A stretch of 64,000 bases of DNA from Maribacter algicola (GTDB lineage: Bacteria > Bacteroidota > Bacteroidia > Flavobacteriales > Flavobacteriaceae): NCBI RefSeq assembly GCF_003933245.1, contig NZ_QUSX01000002.1:992001-1056000 (forward strand), given 5' to 3'. The notes under the pieces are model-generated. The model was not told the origin of the DNA. It worked only from the letters and a program-made list of their open reading frames with translations, and searched no databases. The position numbers and the translations under genes are program-made. Shown in pieces: positions 41,850 to 49,529 of this stretch (position 1 is its first letter; every line of letters starts with the position of its first letter).

Positions 41850-44309
41850 TTAATTTGATGTTTGCACATTTTCTTCGGTCCCTTCTTCTTTTTTCGTTCG
41901 CCAAAAAGAGTACCCAATGCCTCCCATAAGTACCAAGCCCAACAAAATGGTACTTGCTAAGCTAATCGTGCTTCCTTGCTTAACGACTTCGGGTTCAAAT
42001 TTGAACTCGATGATATGTTCTCCTTGGGGCACCCGCACGGCCCTTAACACGTAGTTTACCTTAAAATGGTCGGTTCGTTCGCCATCCAAATAGGCATTCC
42101 AACCATGGGGATAATACATCTCACTGAACACTACGATACCGGCATTTGGGTTGCTCGATGAATAGGTCAGATGGTTGGGTTCATAATCAGTTAATTGAAT
42201 CGTGGCGGTAGAATCCACTTGAAAATCAAAACGGTTGATGTTGGTTATTTTTTGCGAATTAAACACCGCTACACTTTTGGTGTCCAGACTATCCAAAGCG
42301 AGTATCTCTTCGTTGGCAGAATTTACAGGCTTCAATTCCTTAACAAACCAAGCGTTTCCGTTGGCATCAGGGTTTTGAATGGGAAATATGTTTCCTTCCT
42401 GATCTTGCCGAATCACGTATTTAATATTCAACATATTGAAAACGGAAAGATTCCCTTTATAGATATGGAATTCATATAGATCTTGCATCCCTGCGGGTTT
42501 GGCAGCATGATAACCCGTGATGCTTTGATGAAAATAAGCCGTTTTAGCGGAATCAAAACCATCGGTCTGGTCAAAAACCCTGTACACCCCATCGTCTTCC
42601 ATGATGAGTTTGTCTGCTTCCGAAGCTTGAAAAGGTTCCAGCATTCTTCGCTTCGAAACAAAATTATCGGCATTCACATATCTTAGGTTCACTCCTACCA
42701 GATCGAAAACCACAAGTAGCCCAATTCCTAAAACTACTAGATTTTCCTTAAGTTTTCCCTTAAGGTAAAACCAGACCAATCCAGCGGTTAATAACACATA
42801 CACCAAAGATCTAACGAGGTCATTCGTGTACACGGCCTTACGGTCTAATTTTAGCATTTCTGGGAGTTCCTCCAAACCTGTCATCCGTAATCGTTCATCT
42901 GATGGCCCCGTAAAATCGAACATTCCCTTGACCAGGAATAATAAAATTCCCAGACCAAGAACTACGGCACCGGCGTATTTTAGGGAATTCAGTTTATCGG
43001 CCTGAGGTACTTTAGAGGAAAAGATTTTTTTCAAGGTCAAGATGGCCAAGAGGGGCGCGCAAAGTTCCAATACAATTTGTATGGATGAAACGGCCCTGAA
43101 CTTATCATACAACGGAAAATAATCGATCATAAAGTTTGTGAGCCCACTGAAATTCTTTCCCCATGAAAGCATCAAAGACAACAAAACCCCGAACAACAAC
43201 CACCACTTATGCTTCCCTTTGACCAAGAACAATCCCAAAATGAACAGAAAGAATATAATGGCTCCAATGTATGCAGGACCAGATGTTCCAGGTTGTTCAC
43301 CCCAATATAAAGGAATACCGCTCACAAAATCCAAGGCACTGGATCTGGGCAGTCCTTTGTCTATCAAATAGTTGAAGGATTTGGAGTCCTCTCCCAAGTT
43401 TTCCTGGCTTGCTCCACCAAATAGTCGGGGTACGAACAAGTTTAAGGATTCTGCAATCCCATAACTCCATTGGGTTATATACTCTTTACTTAAGCCGTTA
43501 GTACTTTGCTTAGGAGAACCATCTGGGTTGATGGTCAGTTCACTTTTGCCGCGAGTACTCCAATCCGCATATTCCTTAGTGGCCAACAGACTGGTAGCAT
43601 TCGCTGCAATGCCAAGGCCTACGGCAGCGACCAAAATTCCAACGGAGATAAAATAATGCTTTAATTCCTTTCGCTTTATAGCATCCACCAAATAGGCTAT
43701 GCCCAAAACCAACACCAAAAGCATAAAGTAATAGGTCATTTGGTAGTGGTTGGCCACTATTTCTAGGGCCATTCCCAAGGCCGCTACCAAAAACCCGGAT
43801 AGATATTTTTTTCTGAACACCAATATAATACCAGCCAAAAGGATGGGCAAGTATGCCAATGCATGGGCCTTTGCGTTATGACCTGCTCCAATGATAATGA
43901 TCAAATACGTGGAAAAACCAAAGGCCAAAGCACCTAAAATCGCGAGTTTATAATCGACCTTTAAACAACAAAGCAGGATATAGAAACCTATAAAGTAAAG
44001 AAACAAATAATCGGCGGGCCTGGGTAAAAATCGAATAAGCCTATCCAATTTCTTGACGTAATTGTGTGGATAATTTGCCCCTAATTGATAGGTGGGCATC
44101 CCACCAAAAGCACTATTGGTCCAATAAGGCTCTGTTTCGGTTCTTTTTCGAAAGTCATTTTGCTCTTTGGCCATGCCCGTATATTGGGCAATATCATTTT
44201 GAAAAATCACCTTTCCTTGAAGAACAGGGTGGAAATAAGCTAGGGCAGCTATTATAAAAAATACGGTTACAAAAAAATGGGTGAAAAAGAATTTTAGACC
44301 TTTCTTCAT
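41850..44309 (-). CDS. YfhO-family membrane protein
   Basis: 819 residues. About 12-13 membrane helices: the first (THFFVTVFFIIAALAYFHP), then a soluble loop with PYWTNSAFGGMPTYQLG (the family's conserved periplasmic motif), a series from about 93 to 540, and a last helix near the C-terminus (ISLASTILLGLVLMGGIGY). Between is a large extracytoplasmic domain (about 560-785, including LTYSSSNPNAGIVVFSEMYYPHGWNAYLDG). YfhO relatives are GT-C-like membrane glycosyltransferases; in Bacillus YfhO glycosylates lipoteichoic acid, but the Bacteroidota substrate is not known. A strong -7 box (44329-44336) lies 19 bases upstream, between it and the DUF4834 gene. Confidence 0.88.
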   Translation of the reverse strand: MKKGLKFFFTHFFVTVFFIIAALAYFHPVLQGKVIFQNDIAQYTGMAKEQNDFRKRTETEPYWTNSAFGGMPTYQLGANYPHNYVKKLDRLIRFLPRPADYLFLYFIGFYILLCCLKVDYKLAILGALAFGFSTYLIIIIGAGHNAKAHALAYLPILLAGIILVFRKKYLSGFLVAALGMALEIVANHYQMTYYFMLLVLVLGIAYLVDAIKRKELKHYFISVGILVAAVGLGIAANATSLLATKEYADWSTRGKSELTINPDGSPKQSTNGLSKEYITQWSYGIAESLNLFVPRLFGGASQENLGEDSKSFNYLIDKGLPRSSALDFVSGIPLYWGEQPGTSGPAYIGAIIFFLFILGLFLVKGKHKWWLLFGVLLSLMLSWGKNFSGLTNFMIDYFPLYDKFRAVSSIQIVLELCAPLLAILTLKKIFSSKVPQADKLNSLKYAGAVVLGLGILLFLVKGMFDFTGPSDERLRMTGLEELPEMLKLDRKAVYTNDLVRSLVYVLLTAGLVWFYLKGKLKENLVVLGIGLLVVFDLVGVNLRYVNADNFVSKRRMLEPFQASEADKLIMEDDGVYRVFDQTDGFDSAKTAYFHQSITGYHAAKPAGMQDLYEFHIYKGNLSVFNMLNIKYVIRQDQEGNIFPIQNPDANGNAWFVKELKPVNSANEEILALDSLDTKSVAVFNSQKITNINRFDFQVDSTATIQLTDYEPNHLTYSSSNPNAGIVVFSEMYYPHGWNAYLDGERTDHFKVNYVLRAVRVPQGEHIIEFKFEPEVVKQGSTISLASTILLGLVLMGGIGYSFWRTKKEEGTEENVQTSN

Positions 44310-44328
44310 GTTCCGGTGGTTGGTTAGA

Positions 44329-44336
44329 CAAAGATA
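44329..44336 (-). promoter_or_regulatory. Flavobacterial -7 promoter box (TATCTTTG) of YfhO gene
   Basis: Minus-strand TATCTTTG fits TAnnTTTG and ends 19 bases before the start codon. It lies in the 28-base gap after the DUF4834 gene, so YfhO can be expressed separately. Confidence 0.5.
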
Positions 44337-44337
44337 G

Positions 44338-44601
44338 CTAGTCTATTTCTTCAAAATCGATATATTCCCCAACTTTTTCGGAATTGTTATTTTTCTTGGT
44401 CGATTTCTTATTGATGATAACATCACCTACCTTTTCTTCCTTTTGATTGGAATCCGGATGGAATCCCTCAAACGTCTTTCGAAAATGTGATTCCGTCTTT
44501 TTGGCCGCATAATTCAATATTTGTGGCGCAAACATCCTTACCAAAATTTTTAGCAGGTAGTACACCAAAATAATTACCAATATTGCCTTTAAAAATGCCA
44601 T
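44338..44601 (-). CDS. DUF4834-family small membrane protein
   Basis: 87 residues: one N-terminal membrane helix (AFLKAILVIILVYYLLKILV) and a basic/polar cytoplasmic tail (KKTESHFRKTFEGF, VGDVIINKKSTKKNNNSEKVGEYIDFEEID). The order of helix, RMFAPQIL-like amphipathic stretch and VGEYxDFEEID end is that of DUF4834, a short Bacteroidota-specific family that often sits upstream of YfhO. Function unknown. A -7 box is at 44622-44629. Confidence 0.8.
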   Translation of the reverse strand: MAFLKAILVIILVYYLLKILVRMFAPQILNYAAKKTESHFRKTFEGFHPDSNQKEEKVGDVIINKKSTKKNNNSEKVGEYIDFEEID

Positions 44602-44621
44602 TTATTTGGATTACGATATAT

Positions 44622-44629
44622 CAAAAATA
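44622..44629 (-). promoter_or_regulatory. Flavobacterial -7 promoter box (TATTTTTG) of DUF4834 gene
   Basis: Minus-strand TATTTTTG fits TAnnTTTG, 20 bases before the ATG at 44601. No clear -33 TTG at normal spacing. Confidence 0.4.
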
Positions 44630-44687
44630 CAATTCTCACGTTGTATAACTAGATTCAAAGTATTAAAATAATTATAAAGTCGTTTCC

Positions 44688-45773
44688 ATGGGTAAGCCCT
44701 TTATTACCAAAAGAATCCTATTTCAATTTATAATTCTGTTGCTCGTGCCACTATCGGTCATGTCCCAATATACGGATGTAATAAATTCCAACAGGCCCGG
44801 ACTCTCCGTTAGTGCCTATGCCGTTGGTAAAAATGTGGTACAAGTGGAAATGGGTCTTTTTTACGAACAGAGCGACCATACCCTATTGAATACACAATCC
44901 GATCTGTGGGGAACAAACTTTTCGTTACGATACGGGCTTTTTTTTGAACGTTTGGAGCTCAATTATGAAGGCACTTTTCAAGATCAGGATATTATCTATG
45001 ATTTCTTTGACCTTAAGGCCAAAAGAAGGGATTTCTCCAGAAATAGATTGGGATTGAAATATTTACTCTACGACCCTTATAAAAATCCGGAGCGCAATAA
45101 ACCCAATCTATATAGTTGGCGCGCCAACCACAAATTTCAATTAAAGAACCTTTTGCCAGCGGTCTCCCTGTATGCCGGTGCCAATTTCGTTTTGGAAGAC
45201 AACCCATATTACCCAGGAGAACCAACGGTTTCACCTAGGGTTATGTTGGCCACCCAAAGTAGGATGACTCCAAGAATGGTAATGATTACAAATACCGCTT
45301 ATGACAGAATTGGAACAGATGATCCCGAGCTGAGTTACTTAATATCCATTTCCCATGCCTTTAGAAATCCCAAATGGAGTGCATTTTTAGAGCATCAAGG
45401 GATACAAAGCGATAGATATTCAGATCTATTATTAAGGGGAGGTGTTGCGTACTTGTTGAATGAGAGAATGCAAGTGGACCTTGGACTTGGCGCAAGTTTT
45501 AAAAATACACCTTCCAGGGTTTTTGTAAGTGCCGGTGGATCCTATAGATTCGATTTTCACAAAGATACCCTTGTTCCCATAGATGATCAAAAAGCAAATG
45601 AAAATGGAGGTGCAATTAAGAAAAACTCCATGAAAAAGGAGCAGCGGAAAAATAGAAAGACCAAGGGAAGGGGTGCGGAAGATATAGATTTAGGTCCTTC
45701 CAAAAAACAATTGAGAAAACTCAAAAAGGCCCAAAAACAAGGAAATAGTAATGACAGTGAAATAGATTTTTAA
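44688..45773 (+). CDS. Outer-membrane beta-barrel transporter-like protein with basic tail
   Basis: 361 residues: signal peptide (FQFIILLLVPLSVMSQ), then a barrel-like protein with many amphipathic strands and the opening DVINSNRPGLSVSAYAVGKNVVQVEMG, the usual start of 'transporter' family (phenol MetA pathway-like) barrels of Bacteroidota. Strands such as LRYGLFFERLELNYEG, and FVSAGGSYRFDF follow. The C-terminal 70 residues are Lys/Arg-rich and polar (KKEQRKNRKTKGRG, SKKQLRKLKKAQKQG) and would not be membrane; they may face the periplasm and contact peptidoglycan or other partners. The function is unknown. Confidence 0.7.
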   Translation: MGKPFITKRILFQFIILLLVPLSVMSQYTDVINSNRPGLSVSAYAVGKNVVQVEMGLFYEQSDHTLLNTQSDLWGTNFSLRYGLFFERLELNYEGTFQDQDIIYDFFDLKAKRRDFSRNRLGLKYLLYDPYKNPERNKPNLYSWRANHKFQLKNLLPAVSLYAGANFVLEDNPYYPGEPTVSPRVMLATQSRMTPRMVMITNTAYDRIGTDDPELSYLISISHAFRNPKWSAFLEHQGIQSDRYSDLLLRGGVAYLLNERMQVDLGLGASFKNTPSRVFVSAGGSYRFDFHKDTLVPIDDQKANENGGAIKKNSMKKEQRKNRKTKGRGAEDIDLGPSKKQLRKLKKAQKQGNSNDSEIDF

Positions 45774-45841
45774 GGAAATATTGTCACGGCTCACTTTTAA
45801 CTACTCCCTATTTTTCGGTATTGATTAATATTCCTAATATT

Positions 45842-45860
45842 GATGCTTCTAAGAAGCATC
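45842..45860 (+). promoter_or_regulatory. Hairpin immediately before a start codon
   Basis: GATGCTTC (45842-45849), loop TAA, GAAGCATC (45853-45860): a perfect 8-bp stem ending one base before the ATG at 45862. It would mask the ribosome-binding region of the GNAT-family gene. Just upstream is AATATT-CCT-AATATT. Confidence 0.5.
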
Positions 45861-45861
45861 G

Positions 45862-46980
45862 ATGATTAAACTAAAAGAGGTTGCCAATACGAAAGAGCTC
45901 AAGCAATTCGTTACCTTTCCTTTTTCACTTTATAAGGATTCGAAATATTGGGTCCCCCCCATAATCAAAGACGAACTTGACTCGTTCAACAAGGATATAA
46001 ATCCGGTGTTTAAAGATGCGGATGCCCGGTTTTTTCTGGCTTATAAGGAACGTACCTTAGTGGGCAGGGTGGCCGCTATTATCAACCGATTGGAAATTGG
46101 ACAGCAAAGCATCAAGAAAATGCGATTTGGCTGGTTCGATTTTATTGATGACACAAATGTTTCCAAAATTTTATTGGATAAAGTCGCGGAAATAGGAAGG
46201 GAAAATGACCTGGAATTCATGGAAGGCCCGGTGGGCTTTTCCAATCTGGACAAGGTAGGCGTGCTAGTAGATGGTTTTGATCATTTAGGCTCTATGGTTA
46301 CTTGGTATAACCATCCCTATTATGAAAAGCACTATACCGATTTTGGATTTGTTAAGGAGAAAGAATACCTAGAAAATAAGTTTCCTGCAAGTAACGCAGA
46401 CCCTGCCCTTTTTACCAAACTAAACGATATTGTCAAAAGAAGGTATGGTCTTAGGGAAAAGAACTTTACCAATACCAAAGAGGTAATGCCCTTTGTGGAC
46501 GAGATGTTCGATCTTTTTAATGCAACCTATGCCAAACTTTCGTCTTTTGTTCCCATTACCGAAATACAAAAGGCCTATTTCAAAAAAAGATATATCAGTT
46601 TTATAAATCCTGAGTATATAAAATTTATCCTTGACAAGAACGACAAACTAATTTCCTTTGCAATCGTAATGCCTTCCTATTCAAAAGCTTTACAAAAGGC
46701 AAAAGGCAAATTGTTCCCTTTAGGTATTTTTTATCTATTGTCAGCAAAAAAGAATAACAAAGATGCCATCTTTTATTTAATAGGAATCCATCCTGAATAT
46801 CAAAACAAAGGCGTCACGGCCATCATATTCAATGAATATTATAAAACATTTAAGAAAAAAGGTGTTCAAATGTGCTATAGGACCCCAGAATTGGAGGATA
46901 ACCTCGCCATAAAACAAATGTGGAAGCATTTCAGTCCAACTGTCTACAAGAGAAGAAGGACTTATAGGAAAAACCTATAA
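45862..46980 (+). CDS. GNAT-family acetyltransferase-like protein (372 aa)
   Basis: 372 residues, with two halves. The N-terminal half (KYWVPPIIKDELDSFNKDINP, ARFFLAYKERTLVGRVAAIINR) is GNAT-like, and the C-terminal half includes YLIGIHPEYQNKGVTAIIFNEYYKTF, the acetyl-CoA binding Q/RxxGxG/A-type motif (NKGVTA). An MEGPVGFSNLDKVGVLVDGF element between them is conserved among relatives I recall. These large GNAT proteins are found in many bacteria; the acceptor is unknown. The start ATG is the first codon after a perfect hairpin. It ends in a strong terminator (46981-47013). Confidence 0.78.
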   Translation: MIKLKEVANTKELKQFVTFPFSLYKDSKYWVPPIIKDELDSFNKDINPVFKDADARFFLAYKERTLVGRVAAIINRLEIGQQSIKKMRFGWFDFIDDTNVSKILLDKVAEIGRENDLEFMEGPVGFSNLDKVGVLVDGFDHLGSMVTWYNHPYYEKHYTDFGFVKEKEYLENKFPASNADPALFTKLNDIVKRRYGLREKNFTNTKEVMPFVDEMFDLFNATYAKLSSFVPITEIQKAYFKKRYISFINPEYIKFILDKNDKLISFAIVMPSYSKALQKAKGKLFPLGIFYLLSAKKNNKDAIFYLIGIHPEYQNKGVTAIIFNEYYKTFKKKGVQMCYRTPELEDNLAIKQMWKHFSPTVYKRRRTYRKNL

Positions 46981-47013
46981 AAAAAGGCTCAAACGTATCG
47001 TTTGAGCCTTTTT
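46981..47013 (+). terminator. Rho-independent terminator
   Basis: AAAAAGGCTCAAACG (46981-46995) and CGTTTGAGCCTTTTT (46999-47013), loop TAT: a 15-bp stem followed by more T. Symmetric, so it also serves the converging gene at 47036. Confidence 0.92.
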
Positions 47014-47035
47014 TTAAGGGTAAAAGAATGCTTCA

Positions 47036-48295
47036 TTATTCTCCCATGGCAGCAGCAACCGCGGCCGATAATCTTTTATAGGTCCCATTTTCCAGTCGAT
47101 CCCGTATAGCTGAAAAAGCATCCAAAGTCTCATTAATATCCTCTATGGTATGGGTAGCCGTTGGAATCAATCGCAACAAAATCAAACCCTTAGGAATAAC
47201 CGGATATACCACGATAGAACAAAATATTCCGTAATTCTCCCTCAAATCCTTCACAAGTGCCATGGCTTCAGGAATACTACCGTTTAAATACACAGGGGTC
47301 ACACAACTGGTGGTCGTTCCAATATCAAAGCCTCTCTCCTTAAGTCCATTTTGAAGTGCATTGACATTTTCCCAAAGCTTTGCTTTAAGTTCAGGCATGG
47401 TTCGCAGCATATCCAAACGTTTTAATGCTCCTTTCACATAGACCATGGGGAGGGATTTTGCGAACATCTGGGAACGCAAGTTGTATTTCAAGTAGTCTAT
47501 GATTTCCTGATCGGCGGCTACAAAAGCTCCTATACTGGCCATTGACTTGGCAAACGTCGCCAAATACACATCAATATCATCCTGAATACCTTGTTCTTCA
47601 CCGGCTCCAGCTCCGGTTTTACCCAAAGTACCAAAACCATGGGCATCATCTACCAACAACCTAAAACTGAATTTCTTCTTTAAAGCGACTATTTCTTTCA
47701 AAATACCTTGCTCTCCACGCATACCAAAAACACCTTCGGAAATCACCAAAATGCCGCCCCCAGTCTGCTCTGCCAATTTGGTGGCACGTTCAAGGTTCTT
47801 TTCCAGACTCTCGGCGTTGTTATGGGTAAACGTGAATCTTTTGCCCATATGCAATCTAACCCCATCAATAATACATGCATGGCAGTCCACATCATATACA
47901 ATGATATCGTCTTTGGTCACCAGTGCATCAACAACGGACATAAATCCTTGGTACCCAAAATTAAGCAGGTAAGAAGCCTCTTTATTGACAAATGCGGCCA
48001 ACTCCTTTTCCAATTGTTCATGGTAATCTGTATGCCCGCTCATCATTCTTGCTCCCATGGGGTATGCAGCTCCGTGCTCGGCCGCAGCTTCACCATCCAC
48101 CTTTTTTATTTCGGGCAAATTGGCAAGACCTAAATAATCGTTTATACTCCAAGTGATAACATCTTTCCCTTGGAACTTCATCCTATTGGAAATGGGACCT
48201 TCCAACTTTGGAAATACAAAATATCCTTCTGCCTGTGAAGCCCATTTCCCCAAAGGGCCTTTATTCTCTATGATTCTTTCAAATAAGTCTCTCAT
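47036..48295 (-). CDS. Alpha-oxoamine synthase family enzyme, probable cysteate fatty-acyl transferase (sulfonolipid/capnine synthesis)
   Basis: 419 residues from ATG 48295 (MRDLFERIIENKGPLGKW); an ATG at 48343 would precede the promoter box. It is a fold-type I PLP enzyme of the 2-amino-3-ketobutyrate ligase / AONS / serine palmitoyltransferase family, which condense an amino acid with an acyl thioester. Seen: PMGARMMSGHTDYHEQLE, LNFGYQGFMSV, DCHACIIDGVRLHMGK, VDDAHGFGTLG and TFAKSMASIGAF with the PLP lysine near 250. I recall the cysteate-fatty-acyl transferase of Flavobacterium johnsoniae and SulA of Alistipes as this type. The neighbour is a CBS-like enzyme that could make cysteate, supporting sulfonolipid synthesis. 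Serine palmitoyltransferase remains possible. Confidence 0.78.
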   Translation of the reverse strand: MRDLFERIIENKGPLGKWASQAEGYFVFPKLEGPISNRMKFQGKDVITWSINDYLGLANLPEIKKVDGEAAAEHGAAYPMGARMMSGHTDYHEQLEKELAAFVNKEASYLLNFGYQGFMSVVDALVTKDDIIVYDVDCHACIIDGVRLHMGKRFTFTHNNAESLEKNLERATKLAEQTGGGILVISEGVFGMRGEQGILKEIVALKKKFSFRLLVDDAHGFGTLGKTGAGAGEEQGIQDDIDVYLATFAKSMASIGAFVAADQEIIDYLKYNLRSQMFAKSLPMVYVKGALKRLDMLRTMPELKAKLWENVNALQNGLKERGFDIGTTTSCVTPVYLNGSIPEAMALVKDLRENYGIFCSIVVYPVIPKGLILLRLIPTATHTIEDINETLDAFSAIRDRLENGTYKRLSAAVAAAMGE

Positions 48296-48317
48296 TGCCA
48301 AATTTTGATTCTGCCTG

Positions 48318-48325
48318 CAAAAGTA
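48318..48325 (-). promoter_or_regulatory. Flavobacterial -7 promoter box (TACTTTTG) of AOS-family gene
   Basis: Minus-strand TACTTTTG fits TAnnTTTG and ends 22 bases before ATG 48295. It supports the shorter start and separate transcription from the upstream CBS-like gene. Confidence 0.5.
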
Positions 48326-48363
48326 AAAATTTTTGGACAGCATTCATAAATTATTTATAGACA

Positions 48364-48390
48364 CAAAAAAAGCGGGCCTAATGCCCGCTT
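48364..48390 (-). terminator. Rho-independent terminator after the CBS-like gene
   Basis: Minus strand: AAGCGGGC, loop ATTAG, GCCCGCTT (48370-48390) followed by a T-run. It separates the CBS-like gene from the downstream AOS-family gene. Confidence 0.88.
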
Positions 48391-48413
48391 CTATATATTC
48401 CTTAAAGGGATTC

Positions 48414-49454
48414 TTATTTTATAAATTGAATTTCCTGTTTTGCCTCAACGGGATTCGCTTCCAAAAATCCTTGATCGTCCATCCATTGATCACTATATAT
48501 TTTGCTCATGTATCTTGAACCATGGTCTGGGAATATGACCACTACTTTACTATCCTTGTCAAACGTACCCAATTCGTCCAATTGTTTCACTGCCTGCATG
48601 GCGGCTCCACTTGTGTAGCCTACAAAAATGCCCTCTGTCCTTGAAATTTCCCTTGCAGTATGCGCACTTTCGGCATCGGTTACTTTAATAAACTCATCGA
48701 TAATTTGAAAGTCGGTCGCAGATGGTATCAAATTTTTACCCAATCCTTCAATTCGGTATGGGTAAATTTCATTGGTATCCAAGTTACCCGTTTCATGATA
48801 TTTTTTCAATACGGATCCGTAGGCATCCACACCGATAATCTTGATATTCGGATTTTGCTCCTTTAAGTAACGTGCGGTTCCGGATATGGTCCCACCAGTT
48901 CCGCTACAAGCCACCAAATGGGTAATCTGCCCAGCGGTCTGCTCCCAAATTTCTGGACCTGTGGACCTGTAATGCGCATCCATATTCAGTTCATTGAAGT
49001 ACTGATTTATATAGATAGAATTTTTTGTTTCACTATGCAATCGCTTGGCAACCTGATAATAGGATCTTGGGTCATCCGCACTTACGTGGGCCGGACATAC
49101 ATAAACCTCAGCACCCATGGAACGAAGCATATCTATTTTATCCGCAGAGGATTTTGAACTAACCGCCAAGATGCACTTGTAACCTTTTATGATACTTACC
49201 ATGGCAATGCTAAAACCTGTATTACCAGAGGTAGTTTCAATGATGGTACTACCTTCCGTCAAGATACCCTTTTTCTCGGCTTCTTCTATAATGTGTATCG
49301 CGATACGGTCTTTGGAGGAATGCCCCGGATTAAATGCCTCAACTTTGGCATAAAAGTCACCTGTAAAGTTTTCGGTAATCTTGTTAAGTTTTACCAGCGG
49401 TGTTTTCCCAATTAATTCTAAGATATTGTTGTTAGCCTTTATCTTATTTTCCAT
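48414..49454 (-). CDS. PLP-dependent beta-synthase (cysteine synthase/CBS family), candidate cysteate synthase
   Basis: 346 residues of fold-type II. PLP-lysine motif HSSKDRIA (Lys 48), substrate/PLP loop [12 protein letters not shown], and the phosphate-binding Gly loop [11 protein letters not shown]. Members join an O-activated serine to a sulfur or other nucleophile: cysteine synthase, cystathionine beta-synthase and cysteate synthase (sulfite as nucleophile). No CBS domain follows, so it is not the long CBS. The next gene on the strand is the AOS-family enzyme; the pair matches the two first steps of sulfonolipid synthesis in gliding flavobacteria, which would make this cysteate synthase. 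An ordinary cysteine synthase cannot be ruled out. The gene has its own promoter, a palindrome in the leader and a terminator. Confidence 0.8.
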   Translation of the reverse strand: MENKIKANNNILELIGKTPLVKLNKITENFTGDFYAKVEAFNPGHSSKDRIAIHIIEEAEKKGILTEGSTIIETTSGNTGFSIAMVSIIKGYKCILAVSSKSSADKIDMLRSMGAEVYVCPAHVSADDPRSYYQVAKRLHSETKNSIYINQYFNELNMDAHYRSTGPEIWEQTAGQITHLVACSGTGGTISGTARYLKEQNPNIKIIGVDAYGSVLKKYHETGNLDTNEIYPYRIEGLGKNLIPSATDFQIIDEFIKVTDAESAHTAREISRTEGIFVGYTSGAAMQAVKQLDELGTFDKDSKVVVIFPDHGSRYMSKIYSDQWMDDQGFLEANPVEAKQEIQFIK

Positions 49455-49477
49455 AGGGGGGATAAGTTTTGTTTGTA

Positions 49478-49502
49478 TTTAACAAATCATGGATTTGTTA
49501 AA
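49478..49502 (-). promoter_or_regulatory. 25-bp palindrome in leader of CBS-like gene (candidate operator)
   Basis: TTTAACAAATC (49478-49488), ATG, GATTTGTTAAA (49492-49502): a perfect 11-bp inverted repeat with 3-base spacer. It lies between the -7 box (49511-49518) and the start codon (49454), at about the transcription start. It may bind a regulator as a dimer or form an RNA hairpin. Confidence 0.6.
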
Positions 49503-49510
49503 CTTTGCTA

Positions 49511-49518
49511 CAAATCTA
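49511..49518 (-). promoter_or_regulatory. Flavobacterial -7 promoter box (TAGATTTG) of CBS-like gene
   Basis: Minus-strand TAGATTTG fits TAnnTTTG; the leader would be about 50 bases and includes the 25-bp palindrome. Confidence 0.5.
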
Positions 49519-49529
49519 CTATTTTTTTT

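Noticed and set aside
48296..48343. Longer start (ATG 48343) of the alpha-oxoamine synthase family gene
   Set aside because: The extension lies upstream of or over the -7 promoter box at 48318-48325; MRDLFERI at 48295 is the better start.
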